The notes: generated by a model not told the origin, from the sequence alone. DNA of 64,000 nt from Petaurus breviceps papuanus (GCA_028583685.1 JAMXIF010001119.1:1-64000); one strand, 5' to 3'. Positions 35,080 through 46,985 are shown, counted from the first letter of the stretch. Program-made: numbers and translations.

Positions 35080-35530
35080 CAGATGAAGAAGTATATGGGG
35101 GAATGGCAGAAGATATGTGTCAGACATGAAGTGAAAGGGAACAGTGATATTTTATGTGAGTGACACATGGCATGAGGGAGATTTATAGAGAGTGTGTTCC
35201 TGAATGTGAGACAGATAGACATTGTGGAAGGGAAATCTATGGGGGTATTTTTGATAGGGTGTGAGAGAAAAGGGTGGTGGAATACGTGATAGATATATCA
35301 TGTAAAGGGAGATGCTACATGGTATAGACCAAACATGGCATTAGGGTTACAGTGGGGGAATGCGTGTGATGTGTATCGGACACATGATATGAGGGAAATC
35401 CATAATCTCTGTTTCTATCAGTCACAGAGAGTTAAGATGATATGATAGCAGTTTGAAGAGAAACTCTCTGGAGTGATGGTGACACAGTATGAAAGAAAAT
35501 GGTGTTATGGATGTGATCGATATTGGGACT
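35080..35530. repeat. Degenerate tandem repeat (minisatellite-like)
   Basis: Variants of 'gacacatg-atgagggagat' recur at about 35,115, 35,157, 35,207, 35,290, 35,370 and 35,478 with spacings of roughly 45 to 105 bases. Units are heavily diverged. Confidence 0.5.
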
Positions 35531-35717
35531 TTATGTGTGCGCTCTTCCCCCTCTCCCCTCTGTTTCTCCTCTCTCTCTGGGGAAAGGGATGGGCATGCAG
35601 TAGGTAGAGGGCTGGAACTGAGCTGTGTTGGGAGGAACATGGGAATGTCCCTTGGAATGAGGCAAGTTCAGAATCATATCTTCTGCCTGGAACTTGCACA
35701 ATGGCTAACTCATGGAC

Positions 35718-35855
35718 CAGGGTTAGTGAATCTGTGGCCTCGAGGCCACATGCAGCCCTCTAGGTCCTCAAGTGCAGCCTTTTGACTGAGTATTCTGTGA
35801 AGTTTTGACCTCAAGGGTTACATGTGACCTCAAGGCCTCAGGTTCCCCATCCCTG
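35718..35855 (+). mobile_element. hAT MITE, internally shortened
   Basis: Same family as 20,552. Begins 'cagggttagtgaatctgtgg' and ends 'ggttccccatccctg'. Flanks tcatggac and ccatggaa match in 6 of 8, as for a hAT target-site duplication. Confidence 0.82.
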
Positions 35856-35929
35856 CCATGGAAAATAAAATTTTGTCTTGGTTTTTGAATAGATACTTGT
35901 TGACTGAATGAACTTTCTTCTGCTTCTAC

Positions 35930-36105
35930 TTGCTGCCCTTTGTCAAATCTTCAGTAGCACTTAAGAATTTCTAGATCTAGAAGAAACCTTAGAGAAGCTT
36001 AGTCCAATTCCCTCAGCTTTGAAGATGTGCCAAAGAGGTTAAGTGACTTGTTCAAATATCACATAGTTAGTTGGTGGCAGAACTGAGACCAGAAAAGCAC
36101 TTCTT
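35930..36105 (-). repeat. MIR-class SINE, antisense
   Basis: Has 'gaagaaaccttagagaag', 'tagtccaattccctcag' and 'agaggttaagtgacttgttc'. Confidence 0.7.
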
Positions 36106-36246
36106 TTTCTGTCACTTACTAAACCTATCCTTAATATGAATACAAATAAGTAATGGCATGAACTCCTTCAGAGCTTAGACATTTGTTAATTGATTGGTTT
36201 TATCTTATTTTCATGATAATTAACAAGTTACAGCTCAGTATATTTT

Positions 36247-36252
36247 TTTATT
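36247..36252 (-). promoter_or_regulatory. TRIM42: Candidate TRIM42 polyadenylation signal
   Basis: Complement reads AATAAA about 125 bases after the TRIM42 stop codon. This would give a short 3' UTR. Not tested against transcripts. Confidence 0.5.
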
Positions 36253-36374
36253 AGTGAATTAGAAGATGTGTATTAGAAGAACTTAGAGTTAGCCTTCAAG
36301 GAACTCCAACCTGAATAAGGAATACTGTAAGGAATATATATACTGTGCATCTTTTAAACTTTGATGTTGGGAGC

Positions 36375-36467
<93 letters not shown>

Positions 36468-36544
36468 TCAAAAACAGAGAAAACTGTGACACAAGAAAGA
36501 GGAACCAAGTGGTAGAGCTCTCAAAGAAAGGGTTATGTCCAGGA

Positions 36545-36725
36545 GAAACCAGGAAGGTCACAGAATTGGACAAAATAGCTAAAGGGATCTTAGACATTAC
36601 CACCTATATCCCAGTTTTGCAGATTAGGAACCTGAGGCCTGGGAAAGTGAAGTGCCCAAGATCACACAGCTAGTTAGAGCACAGACAGGATGTGAACTCA
36701 AGTCTCCAGAGTCTAAATCCAGCTC
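36545..36725 (-). repeat. MIR-class SINE, antisense
   Basis: 'cctgaggcctgggaaagtga', 'agatcacacagctagttag' and 'gatgtgaactcaagtctcc'. In the TRIM42 last intron, just upstream of the last exon. Confidence 0.75.
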
Positions 36726-37228
36726 TATATCAACCATAACTTGGTATTCAAAAACATAAATGAAATATATGTTAAATAAAGATCTTATGTTTTCCATGCT
36801 GTTTAGAGTACTTCTCTCCAGGTAATTCTGGGTATTATCTTAACTAATGGTCCAATAAGAAAAAAAATGATCATCAAATTTATAAAATAATTATTGTTTG
36901 TTCTTCTTTTGTTAAGATTATTTGATTCTCTTAAAAAAAACTACTTTAGTGAGGCTTAAATTAAACTATGCCTAAACTTAAATTCTAGTATAGTTCAATA
37001 GAAATCTGAATTTAAATATAAATAAAATCTGATTTTCCTGATTCTTGTACTTCACTTTTGAGAGTCAAACAGCCAACTTATGCATGAGTGTAGATATAGT
37101 GGTACAGATATAGGGACAGGGACTAGACCTATAATTTGATTGATAGTGAACTTTCTGATGAGGAAGCTCCCTCTACTACCAATGCAGGTAAGCACCTTCT
37201 CTGCAATTTTTAGTCAAAGAGTTATCTA

Positions 37229-37342
37229 TAGCAGTGAGGTCAAACTCAGACAGAAACAGGGTGGGAGCACTAAACTGTACTAGTTCTGGCCTCACTTGGA
37301 AATGTTGCAGGTGGCCTGAGTGCTTGATACCTCTGGTACAGA
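37229..37342 (+). mobile_element. hAT-like MITE of a second family, short
   Basis: Opens 'cagtgaggtcaaactcagac' and contains 'aaatgttgcaggtggcctga', with a terminal pair differing from the CAGGGG family. Confidence 0.6.
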
Positions 37343-37344
37343 GC

Positions 37345-37465
37345 ACAGAGAGTTTAAGTAACTTGCCCAGGGTTATATATCGGGCATATGTTAAAAGTGG
37401 AATTTGAGCCCAGATGTTCCAAAATTTGAGGCTGGTTCTCTAGCCACTGCATCATGTTGTCTCTA
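37345..37465 (-). repeat. MIR-class SINE, antisense
   Basis: 'agtaacttgcccagggttat', 'gtggaatttgagcccaga', 'ttctctagccactgca'. Confidence 0.72.
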
Positions 37466-37489
37466 AGACATGATCTTACCTGATCTAAT

Positions 37490-37900
37490 GCAAACTAGAC
37501 TTCAACAATGTATATGAAAAAGAATTACCAGAAGAGCAGGCTGGTTTTCATAAAGGCAGAGGAACTAGAGACCAAATTGCCAACATTCACTGGATTATGG
37601 AGAAAGCAAGGGAGTCCCCCCCCCAAAACATCTACTTCTACTTCATTGACTACACTAAAGACTTTGTGTGGATCACAACAAAATGTCTTCAAAGAGATAG
37701 GAGTATCAGATCATGTTACTTGTCTCCTGAGGAACCTGTATGCAGGCCAAGAAGCAACAGTTAGAACTGAACATGAAACATATGATTGGCTTAAGATGGG
37801 AAAAGGAGTATGACAATGCTGTATATTGTCACCATATTTATTTAACTTATATATGCAGAATATATCATACAAAATGCCAGGGTGGATGAATCAAAAAATT
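37490..37900 (+). mobile_element. RTE (BovB-like) LINE fragment, reverse transcriptase region
   Basis: Across frames the text reads as BovB/RTE RT: 'EEQAGFHKGRGTRDQIANI' at about 37,530-37,585, a 'FIDYTKDF' block, then 'HVTCLLRNLYAGQEATVRT' at 37,712-37,770 and 'CILSPYLFNLY' just after. Frameshifts separate these blocks. Both ends are truncated. Confidence 0.88.
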
Positions 37901-37904
37901 GGAG

Positions 37905-38480
37905 TTAAATTTGAAAGAGAGAGATATGGTAGACAAATGGGAGCGTAGAAGTTCTTTTATGAGTGGAATGTAGCCTTACATAGTATCTTGCTGCATGTTG
38001 CTCAGTTGGTTCACTTGAGTGCCACAACAATATGATTAGAAGTATGATAAAAATGAGTTTGGTCTGAGAGAAAAGATAATAAGCCTGGGGTGAGTTTCAT
38101 TTAATGACCAATGAATGTTACTACAGTCAGGGAGCCAAGGAAGGTGTGCTCAGGGAATAGGAAGACAGCAAAGGCATATACCTCTCCCATTCTGAGGTTA
38201 TCTGCATGTGACCAAGGAGGATAAGGATGACATTGAATTTGGCTACACGATTTACCCAGCAGAACTTACATTTTCTTTAGTCTTCAAGTATTGGGTTGTC
38301 TGAAGAATGTGGCAGCATTTGGGTCATTCTGGTTTTGTCTAGATGATCAGATTACAATCATGGTTTTGTTTCTTCCTGAGAAAACTTAACTATAGATTAC
38401 AGTTCCTATATTTAAGAAAACCTAGAAAGGAATACTAATACCACATGGGCATGATATATTCTATTTTTCAAAGTACTGGT
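37905..38480. other. Intron sequence, nothing recognised
   Basis: No exon or repeat signature in this part of the TRIM42 last intron. Confidence 0.4.
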
Positions 38481-38484
38481 ACAT

Positions 38485-38650
38485 CTATTATCTTATTTTC
38501 TTAAGGTCATCAGGACAGAGATGATGATTCCCATATGGGAGATGAAGCAGCTGAGGTAAAGAGAGAATTAGTGACTTTCCGCTAACAATTAACTTGTGAC
38601 TGGGTTGGAACTAGAATTCAAGTCTTCCTATTCCAACATACTGCTCAACT
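38485..38650 (-). repeat. MIR SINE remnant, antisense
   Basis: 'ctattatcttattttcttaa', 'agatgaagcagctgaggtaa', 'actagaattcaagtcttcct'. Diverged. Confidence 0.6.
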
Positions 38651-38679
38651 TAGCAACTAGATAAGAGTGAATGATGAAA

Positions 38680-38680
<1 letters not shown>

Positions 38681-38713
<33 letters not shown>

Positions 38714-38722
38714 TGTATGTGC
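38681..38722. repeat. (TG)n microsatellite
   Basis: Pure gt run followed by two interrupted gtat units. Confidence 0.93.
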
Positions 38723-38729
38723 AGGAGTA

Positions 38730-40970
38730 GTATTCATCTTATAAGAGGAATCTTAGCCTTGCAAAAGCATCCATCCACTGCCTTTAAATAGCAAAATCCC
38801 CTCCTACACCTAAAACAGTATTTGCTCCAACTTAATAACTTTTAGGAACATATCTACTGCCTAAAGCAACACCCTGGAAACCTTGGATGGAAGGAATATG
38901 TCAGAGCAATTAGGACTGGACTCCTTAGCATTTTTAGGATGGGAGGTACATTGACTCTTCATTACATTTTTGCTACAACTCAGTTAAATCTGTTCAACCT
39001 CATACTTCCAGTCTTGGGTACACTGGGGTGCTCATCTGGCTGAGTGTTAAGGTGTGCTTTGCCTATGTTTCTTCTAAGAGAGCCATAATTAGCCAGTTGT
39101 CACCCAGGACAACTGAGGGTTGTTGTTAGGGTTGTTTTTGGTGGTAACATGGATGGGGATATTGAAGGGTAAAATGAAGCCACATCTGAGGAGGCCACCA
39201 TTGCAGTAGCAGTGGTAGGAGGTAGGGCAAGCTGTGGAGTGCACGTGAACTACATCTGAACTAGTTAGTCTTTCTAAGTAGGTCATAAGCTCAGTTGTTT
39301 GCTCACTGCAAAAGGAATGAAAATGCTCTCTGTGTCTGTCCTCTAAATTTAGGCATCTTTGGACAAAGCTCTAATGGTTCCTAGTTGTTTCTTTGACTAG
39401 AGTAAGGAAACTTTTCTTCCAAAGAGAATTCCTTAAAAACAACCACCAGGTGTAAGATTGTTTATGATAATTTTTTAAAAGACAGGTGCATTCTCATTTC
39501 TTTTCCATAAACCAAAAGTGATAGAAATATAGCAATTTTTGGTAAGAAACAATTCTGTCCTCTCATTGCAGCATTTTTCATAAAAGCTTTCAGAAATGTC
39601 TGCACAGTATTGATGCCAAAGTAAAATATCCTGACTGTAAGGGAAAGAACTGAAGTTGTTATTTGTAAGAAGCTTTATAAATGTCATTCAAACATCCTAT
39701 CTTATTTTCATTTGCTATTGGATTCTTTACTTAGGCAAATCATGACAAATGCTCTGGAAATTCCTGTTTCCCTGGAATGCTAATAAAATCACAAAGAGTG
39801 CAAGAGGAATTAGTTCTGAAAGAAAAATCTATATTGCATTTCATTGTGTCAGATAAAAATGAAGCTACAGGAAAACCTCATTAATTTAGACTCCACTCAT
39901 TGATAATTTGTGATAATGGGAAACAGGGCTGGGTGGGCTGGATTGAGTTTCCTTCCTTCACAGAGAGTACAAATTATTGTGTAAATGCAATTGCAGGAGA
40001 AATGGTATTTATTGATTAATGATATGTCTTAAATACTTAAGAGAACAAGATGTTTACAAGCACCCTCCGGTCTTTTATAAGAACTCATTTCTTCATTATT
40101 TTCCACTATGTTGTTGCACAATGGAAAAAAAACCCTAATAACAAACATCTGATTTAGAAGATCTGAGTTTTATGCCTGTCTCTTCTTATTACTGTGTGGC
40201 CTTAGATGATTTCTTTAAAGTCTTTAAGTCTCCTGAAAGAACTGTTCCTGTGACTCTTCATGGCATGGGTTGGATTTGGGGTTCTTGAAGGCTGCTCCTG
40301 TGGAGCCCAAGCTCTGGTAGGTTCTACCTTACAGGAAGGGCTTTCAGTATGTTTTTAGTAAGTGACTGAGTCTGCTTTCCAAGGATGAACCTAGCTAAGT
40401 GTAACAAGGTTCATCATCAGTAGCCACTTGGTGATGAGTTCTTTGGCCATGACAACCTTTGAAAGAAAGATAAATACAAAATAGATTGCAGTCCTGTGTA
40501 GTCCTCCTTTGTTTCTGAAGAAATGGTGTCAGAGTGGTAGAAATGGGGGTAGTAAGAACCACAATGTTTAGATCATCTATGAACTTTAACTTAGCTGTTG
40601 GCAGTCTAAGAGTGAAAGTTTTGTTCATGTCCACCAAATGGACACGCTACTGGAAGAACTGAATAATGTCAATTTTGACATTCTTAATAATAAATGAAAT
40701 CAGAAGAAAGATGGAATTTGTAGCTAAATGCAAAGATGTCTCACAGTTCTCCTTGGTAGGTGGTTAAAGGAATTAGTTTTATTATGTGTTAAAGGCAAAA
40801 AGAAGCATTTCTTCATAGACCATTTGCTGATCTTGTATTGCATTATATTTTTTGTGTGCTGATAAGTATTTGCAAAAAAGATGACCATGGAAATAATTAT
40901 ACCTTATGCAGAGGATGAAGAAATAGAGAAATTCTATGGAGAATCCCACAAAACCCTCTAAATATAATCA
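38730..40970. other. Intron sequence, mostly unrecognised
   Basis: About 2.2 kb of AT-rich sequence. There is a weak MIR-like trace at about 40,150-40,260. No exon found. Confidence 0.4.
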
Positions 40971-40986
40971 ATATGTACTTTGATGC

Positions 40987-41250
40987 AGGCAGGTAGGTGG
41001 CATAGTAGGTAACTGGCCTGTAGTCAGGAAGACTCATTTTCTTGAGTTCAAATATGGCCTCAGACACTTACTAGCTGTGTGACTGTGGGCAAGTCACTTA
41101 ACCCCACTTGCCTCAGTTTCCTCAATTGTAAAAATGAGCTGGAGAAGGAAATGACAAACCACTCTATTTTCTTTGCCAAGAAAATCCTAAATAGGGTCAC
41201 AAAGAATTAGACACTACTGAAAAATGACTCAACAGCAACAAAACACTTTG
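40987..41250 (+). repeat. tRNA-derived marsupial SINE (long form)
   Basis: 'gcaggtaggtggcatagtag' head, 'gctgtgtgactgtgggcaag' middle, then 'gagctggagaaggaaatgac' and 'gactcaacagcaacaaaac'. Confidence 0.92.
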
Positions 41251-41542
41251 ATGCTTAGTAACATCAACACAAAAGTCAGAAATGGGTGAGGATGACAAGA
41301 AATATGTTGGAAAAAATAGATCAAGCATAAGTAATGACAGAGGACAAAGACTTATAGACTACACAGAAGCTTTATGTCTATATGTCAGAAAATTGTTTTG
41401 AGAAATAAATCAGAAGGTGTTATTAGAAATAATCAGAAGGCATGATGATAACCAAATAACATCACAAAAGATGAACCTGATATTATTTAAACCAATAGGA
41501 CATACTTTGTTACTCATATTCATTGTCATTCATGAACTAGAT

Positions 41543-41745
41543 CAGGGGAGGGGAACCTGCAGCCTCAAGGCCACATGTGGCCCTCTACGTCCTCAAGTAC
41601 AACCCTTTGATGGAATCTAAACTTCACAGAATAAATCCCCTTAATAAAAGGATTTGTTTCGTAAAACTTGGAGTCAGTCAAAAGACTGCACCCAAGGACC
41701 TAGAAGGCCACATGTGGCCTCTAGGTTGCAGGTTCCCCACCCCTG
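41543..41745 (+). mobile_element. hAT MITE, complete
   Basis: 203 bases from 'caggggaggggaacctgcag' to 'ggttccccacccctg'. Flanks aactagat and atttagat match in 6 of 8. Closest in this window to a family consensus. Confidence 0.9.
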
Positions 41746-42084
41746 ATTTAGATGGTTATGTAAGGCAGGCCACAAACTTGTTAGCGATAAAGATTAACAT
41801 TAGCATCAAGCTGGAATAAAGAATAAAAAATGAGAAAAAGATGAGGTATACAATTGGAACAACTCAGTCTTACTGAAGATGAGAAATGGAGAAAATTATA
41901 TAGACACTTATAGGAGAAAATATATAGACACAGACTACAATAATTTATACTGGATTTTAATCAACATATATTAATTATAAGAAGGAAATAAACAAAAGCC
42001 CAAAATGCATTTTAGTCAGTAAAACACGTTACTTACTTGCTAGAGTTATATGGCAGCCAAAGGATATCCATTTTGAAACTCATT

Positions 42085-42690
42085 TATAAAATCTTATAGA
42101 GAAGGAATATACCCCAAGGAGGTCAGTGGTTAAAAAGAGAGACCTCATATACACCAAAATATTTATAGTTAGAATTTTTTGTAGTAACAAAGAACAGGAA
42201 ACAAAGAAGCTGCCTATTGAATGGGGAATGGCTAAAGAAATTGTGAATGTACCACAATTGATTATTATTCTATTGTATGAATGTACCACAATTTAATGAT
42301 TATTACTGTGCTATAAGAAATGATGACTATGACAAAACACAAAAAAGCATGACAAGATGCATATGAACTGATGCAAAGTGAAATAAGCAGAACCAGGAAA
42401 ACAATATCCACAATGACTAGAACAAAGACAATGAAACAATTGAAACAGTGAACTTAAAATTACAAGACTGATTTCAAAGAAGGTATATGGAGAAGATATC
42501 TCCCCTCACTAATTTGCAGAGGAGTGGAAAAGTGTGAATGTCATCAGACTTTTCTGATGTGTTGGTTTTGCTGATTTTTTTCTTCTATACGTTATAGCTC
42601 TCTGGGATGGTGAAAAGGAAAAAAATTGGGAGATGTGAGGTGTAAACAAAATTTATAAATTTTTATTCAAAATCTTATGGATATAAATGA
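42085..42690 (+). mobile_element. L1 LINE 3' end, 5'-truncated
   Basis: Sense-strand L1: 'gaatggggaatggctaaaga', 'tgatgcaaagtgaaataagc', 'agaaccaggaaaacaata' and a 3' UTR with a purine-rich piece at about 42,600-42,650. Confidence 0.88.
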
Positions 42691-43369
42691 AGGAAAAGTA
42701 TGAAGAGCATTGCTTCATAAAATACAGGAGAGAAAGGCAACACCAGTTTAAGAAAAGCTGGGTGAAATACCCAACTGAGCAAAGTCATTCTCAGAGCTCT
42801 TAAGAATAAAAATGGAAAGACAACAAAGAGAAGAGAAATGGGAAAGGTCTGAAAATATTTTTATAACCAACTTTTTTCACCATCAAAAACAGAGCCACCA
42901 CAATTGGACTCTGGCCAGCACAATCCCAGATGTGCTCTGAGAGGATATAGATATGGCATTAAAGAGCACAAATGTAAGAAAAACAGCTGGATTAGACTGT
43001 GTATATAGAAGAGATCCAAGATGGAGGCCATGCAATTGTGAGGGCATTGATGGGTCTATTTCAAGATTTCTGAGGCAGGGAATGATGCCAAAGATGTGAA
43101 ACACATCATTGGCCCTTTAATCAAGAAAAAAGGCGATCAAGAACATACTAATAACTACTGACTGAAGTGCCTACTTTCTCATCTCTATACATTTTTTTTT
43201 TTAAAATGAGAATCACCTACAATATGTGTTGAGGGAAATTTTTATGAGGGGATTAGCAAGGAATGGCAAACTTTGCAAGTGATATTCCATAGTAGGCCAT
43301 GTGTTTTCTTTGACATGATTGAAAGATATAAAGAATACAAGATACCATTATACTTATTATATGTTTTTA

Positions 43370-43995
43370 AAAAGCATTTTAATGCAAATTTTATTTTATT
43401 TTTACTTTTTTTCAATGAGCAACCTTTCCCCTCCACTCTTTCTTCCACTCCATTCATTGGAAAAAAAAGAAAACCAAAACCATTATAACAAATATGGAAG
43501 GTCTACACATTGTTTATGTCCAAAAGTACATGCCTCATTCTGCATAATAGGTCCCTTTCTCTCAGGAGGATCATCATTGGTCCTCTGAAATCTCAACTGG
43601 CCATTGTGCTGATCAGATTTTGTAAGTTTTCAAACTGTCTCTCTTTACAATGCCATTTTTATTGTATCATTTGTTGTTCTGGTTCTGTTTATCCTGTATC
43701 AGCTCATATAAGTCTTCCCTGATCTCTTTGAAAAACATTACTTTTATCATTTCTTATTGTACAATATTATTTGATTACATGCATAGATTATAATTTGTTC
43801 ATCTTTTCCCCAATGGATAGGGACTCCCCCCTTTAGTTTTCAGTTCTTTGCTACAACAAAAAGAAATTGTACACATACACACAAAGAACACAGAGGTCCT
43901 TTTTATCTTTCTTTGATCTCTTTATGTTATAGGCCCAGTAGTGGTATGACTGGGTCAAATATAGTTTGGTAACTTTGGGGCAAAGTTTCAAATGA
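43370..43995 (-). mobile_element. L1 3' fragment, antisense, inside the RTE element
   Basis: Reads as the reverse of an L1 3' UTR and ORF2 C-terminus: 'ctgtatcagctcatataagt', 'ccccaatggatagggactcc', 'gctacaacaaaaagaaattg'. Confidence 0.82.
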
Positions 43996-44064
43996 AAACA
44001 TTTGATCTGATACAACAAAATATAACCCTAAAGACTCTCTTCCAACAAGCTGTATCTTATCCAC

Positions 44065-44260
44065 AGGTGTGCTGGTAAATGTTTAATAACCAGCACTAAA
44101 AAATGTATGCATGACACACTTTTAAGTTTAATTTGCATTATTAATACTTTTCTTTATAATTTTATTAGGTCTATATAATCAACAAAAAAGTGTAGATTCT
44201 CCCAATGAAAATTTAATATTAAACTCTCCCAAGTCAGTTTGAATGGGCTCTAGCAGATAC
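44065..44260 (+). repeat. MITE-like repeat, copy 1
   Basis: 'gtgctggtaaatgtttaata', 'gtctatataatcaacaaaaa' and 'caagtcagtttgaatgggct'. Pairs with 44,895-45,140. Confidence 0.6.
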
Positions 44261-44354
44261 CTGATTTCATCCCTATGTAAAAATTATCATAGATTTCTTG
44301 AAACCGATGATACAGATAACCTTGTTTGGTTATCCTCTGGTCATAAACATCAGG

Positions 44355-44408
44355 ATATATACATACATACATACATATATATATATACACACATACACAC
44401 ACATATAG
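44355..44408. repeat. (ATAC)n/(TA)n/(CA)n microsatellite
   Basis: Imperfect dinucleotide and tetranucleotide run. Confidence 0.9.
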
Positions 44409-44894
44409 ATGAAATAGGAAAGACATCCTTATCAAAGGTATTCACTACTGTTAAGGATGAAATCCAACACAGAGTTCAAATTCAAGAAGTGTTCCCCATG
44501 GATAGTGAGGTCTTTCAAATGTTCCTATTTGCAGATGACATTTGGTTGGTTGCATCCATTTCTGCAACAGTGTGGATGGAGCTTCCCGTAAGAGGTTCCT
44601 AACTAATCAAAAGAGTTTCACTTAAATGGGAAACACCAAGTAGATAAAGAATATCTATTGCCAAGATAATGACATGCAAGGAGATAGTCTATAGAGATCA
44701 TCTATCAATATATGCATCTTGAACAGACAATACAAGTGGACATCAGATTGAACCCATTATTAAACAGTAGAAAGAAAACAGGTTAGTTTCCTTTAGGACA
44801 CTGTAAAACTCCTTTAATGAACCAAACTTCTCCCAGAAACAAAGGTTCATCTTTTTCTTAACACTAATATTCTATTGTTTTGTATCACTAAGAG

Positions 44895-45140
44895 TCATGG
44901 ACAGTGATGTTCTGGTAAATATTTAACAACTGGGCATCTTTAAAAAGTGTAAATATGACATTTAAAAAATCTAATCTGCATTTTTGGTGATTTTTTGTCA
45001 TTTTCCATAACTTTCTTAGGACTAGACAATCAGCAAAACAATAAATCAAACTGATTTGTAGCATTTGCCAATTTCTGAGGTATAAATGGTCACACTGAAA
45101 ATGTATCAGTTGGCTCTCCGCAAGTCAGTTTGAGCTGGAA
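44895..45140 (+). repeat. MITE-like repeat, copy 2
   Basis: 'gttctggtaaatatttaaca', 'gactagacaatcagcaaaac', 'gatttgtagcatttgcca' and 'caagtcagtttgagctggaa'. Longer than copy 1. Same orientation. Confidence 0.6.
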
Positions 45141-45359
45141 CACCCCAGGAAACACTGTAATGACTAAAGAATTAAAAATGAACATCACTCTGAGAACAAT
45201 GGAAAGGAGCATGGTGGGTACAAAATACAACACACAATAACCAAGAAACTTTGAAAGAAGAGAGGTGAGAGAAAGGTATAATTGCAGACAAAGATAGGCT
45301 GGTCCCATGGTTATAGTAAGGGATTAAATGAGTCAATCAATCAGTGAGTATTTATTAAT

Positions 45360-45460
45360 AAACCAAGGCAGGGACAGCAGCTTGTGTAAAGGCATGGAAG
45401 CAGGGTGTTGAATTTCATGTAGTTAGGAGGCCAGTTTGATCGAAATGTAGAGTACAGAAG
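45360..45460 (+). repeat. Ancient mammalian dispersed repeat fragment
   Basis: 'cagcttgtgtaaaggcatgg' and 'gttaggaggccagtttgatc', matching the family at 8,240-8,600. Confidence 0.5.
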
Positions 45461-45461
45461 A

Positions 45462-45605
45462 TCACTGATTCTGGAGTCTAAGGGCTTGTGTTAAAATTCT
45501 GACTCTGACACTTTCAACCTCTGTAACCCTGTTACCTTGGACAAGTCACTTAAATTCCCTGGTCCTCAGTTCCCTTATCTGTAATGTGAGAGAGTTGTAT
45601 ATGGT
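45462..45605 (+). repeat. MIR SINE
   Basis: 'gattctggagtctaagggct', 'ttggacaagtcacttaaatt', 'ctcagttcccttatctgtaa'. Confidence 0.8.
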
Positions 45606-45639
45606 ATACTCTGAATAAATACTCTAATTAGCTAAGTCC

Positions 45640-45780
45640 CAAAGTGCATGTGTTATTATGGATCTTAGATCTATTAACTTTCTGTCAAGAAATAGGTAGC
45701 CTCATCACTCCTCTGGAATTGTGGTTGGTCATTGCACTGATCAGAGTTGTGAATTTTTTCAAAGTTGTTTATCTAGTTCT
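45640..45780 (-). repeat. L1 3' UTR fragment, antisense
   Basis: 'ggttggtcattgcactgatc' resembles 43,595-43,620 of the L1 piece nearby. Confidence 0.6.
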
Positions 45781-45814
45781 TGATCTGTGTCCTCATGACT
45801 ATGATCCTGTGAGT

Positions 45815-45930
45815 CATGGGTATTCAGCCTGGAAAGAGAGGTTATAATGGGATTCTAAAGGAATTTAAGGGACAAATGGGGGAGTTTGCATTTTATCTTA
45901 GAGGTAATATGGAACACCTGAAGTGTCTTC
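45815..45930 (+). repeat. Ancient mammalian dispersed repeat fragment
   Basis: 'gggagtttgcattttatctt' and 'agaggtaatatggaacacct', the later part of the 8,240-8,600 family. Confidence 0.45.
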
Positions 45931-45934
45931 AACA

Positions 45935-46845
45935 GTTTGTTTACTCCACTGATATCTATTTAATGTCAGGAAAAAATGGGGAAGGTCCCAACATATTGGG
46001 TGGCTTCTCCCTACCGCCACCCCACCAAACCTCTAGATGAACTTATACATTGAGATGGACAAGAGTCACTGAAGAGGGGCAGGCATGGATGAGTTGGAAT
46101 CTTTTTTGCTGGGGAGAATATCTGCATGTTGAGATCATAGATTCATTTGGGTAAGTCTCAGTTACCTCAGTGTAAAGCTGGGTATTAATTGTCTTAAGCA
46201 TCTATAAGGTTAATGGGATATAAGATCTTCTCTGTCCATTAATAGGCCTATGTGCCCAGCTGTTGTATATCCTGAATCACATAGAACCCAGTGGGGGAAG
46301 AACTTACTTCAAGAGAAGCTTGCTTAGGGGAGTCTTGCTTGTAGGAAGACTTTCATACCTTCTGATACTAACCTAATTAGGCACTGAGTCACGAGGGCTG
46401 TGATGTCTTCTGGCTCTGAGAAGTGTATGTATATTTTGAGCTGGTATTTTGCTTTGGGGGTTCACTTATGAAAAGGACCTTGTGATTCCCTGGATGAGAC
46501 TCTGAATAGCTGTATGTTCAGGCCCCCCTGACTGCTCAGATATAAAGTCTCTCTCCATACAGTGATGTATGTAAAGTGTATAGCAATATTGCTTTGATTC
46601 AGGCAGTTAGAGCCCTGTCTATTGGTCTTTAAGCTAATATCTCTGCTTGTATTTTCTCTGACATTGAGGGTGCTGACCTTTCCCCTGAACTAGTGAATGT
46701 AATTAAAAGTAGGGTTGTTAATCCCTTTTTGAGCAGTCTTTCATAGAAAAGCAGATCAAAGAACCTGTGCTAGCAGGCCATCCTGGGTGTTCTAGGGTGC
46801 TTGCTGTTACAGCAGCATAACATGGGCCAGTTTTATACTTAGAGG
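45935..46845. other. Intron sequence, nothing recognised
   Basis: No repeat or exon signature I can support. Confidence 0.4.
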
Positions 46846-46849
46846 CAGT

Positions 46850-46985
46850 ACAGCATACTATACTAATAGATAGAGTGCTAGACTCTGAGTCAAGAGGAAA
46901 TTAGTTCAAATCTTACTTCTGACATTACCATCCATGTGACACTGGGCAGGTCACTAAATATCTATATAGAACTTATCTAGTTCAC
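46850..46985 (+). repeat. MIR SINE
   Basis: 'gatagagtgctagactctga', 'gttcaaatcttacttctgac' and 'gggcaggtcactaaat'. Confidence 0.75.

Larger units (their letters stand above)
42690..45310 (+). mobile_element. RTE-type LINE, split by later insertions
   Basis: Three blocks in order: 42,690-43,330 with an early RT region ('ALMGLFQDFLRQGMMPKMWK' at about 43,040-43,100), 44,400-44,770 with 'VFQMFLFADDIWLVA' at 44,506-44,552, and 45,140-45,310 with an 'RTMERSMVGTKYNTQ' C-terminal block. The spacing is filled by an antisense L1 piece and by two copies of a MITE-like repeat. Frame breaks throughout. The clade (RTE, not the BovB copy above) is judged from memory of the RT motifs. Confidence 0.7.
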
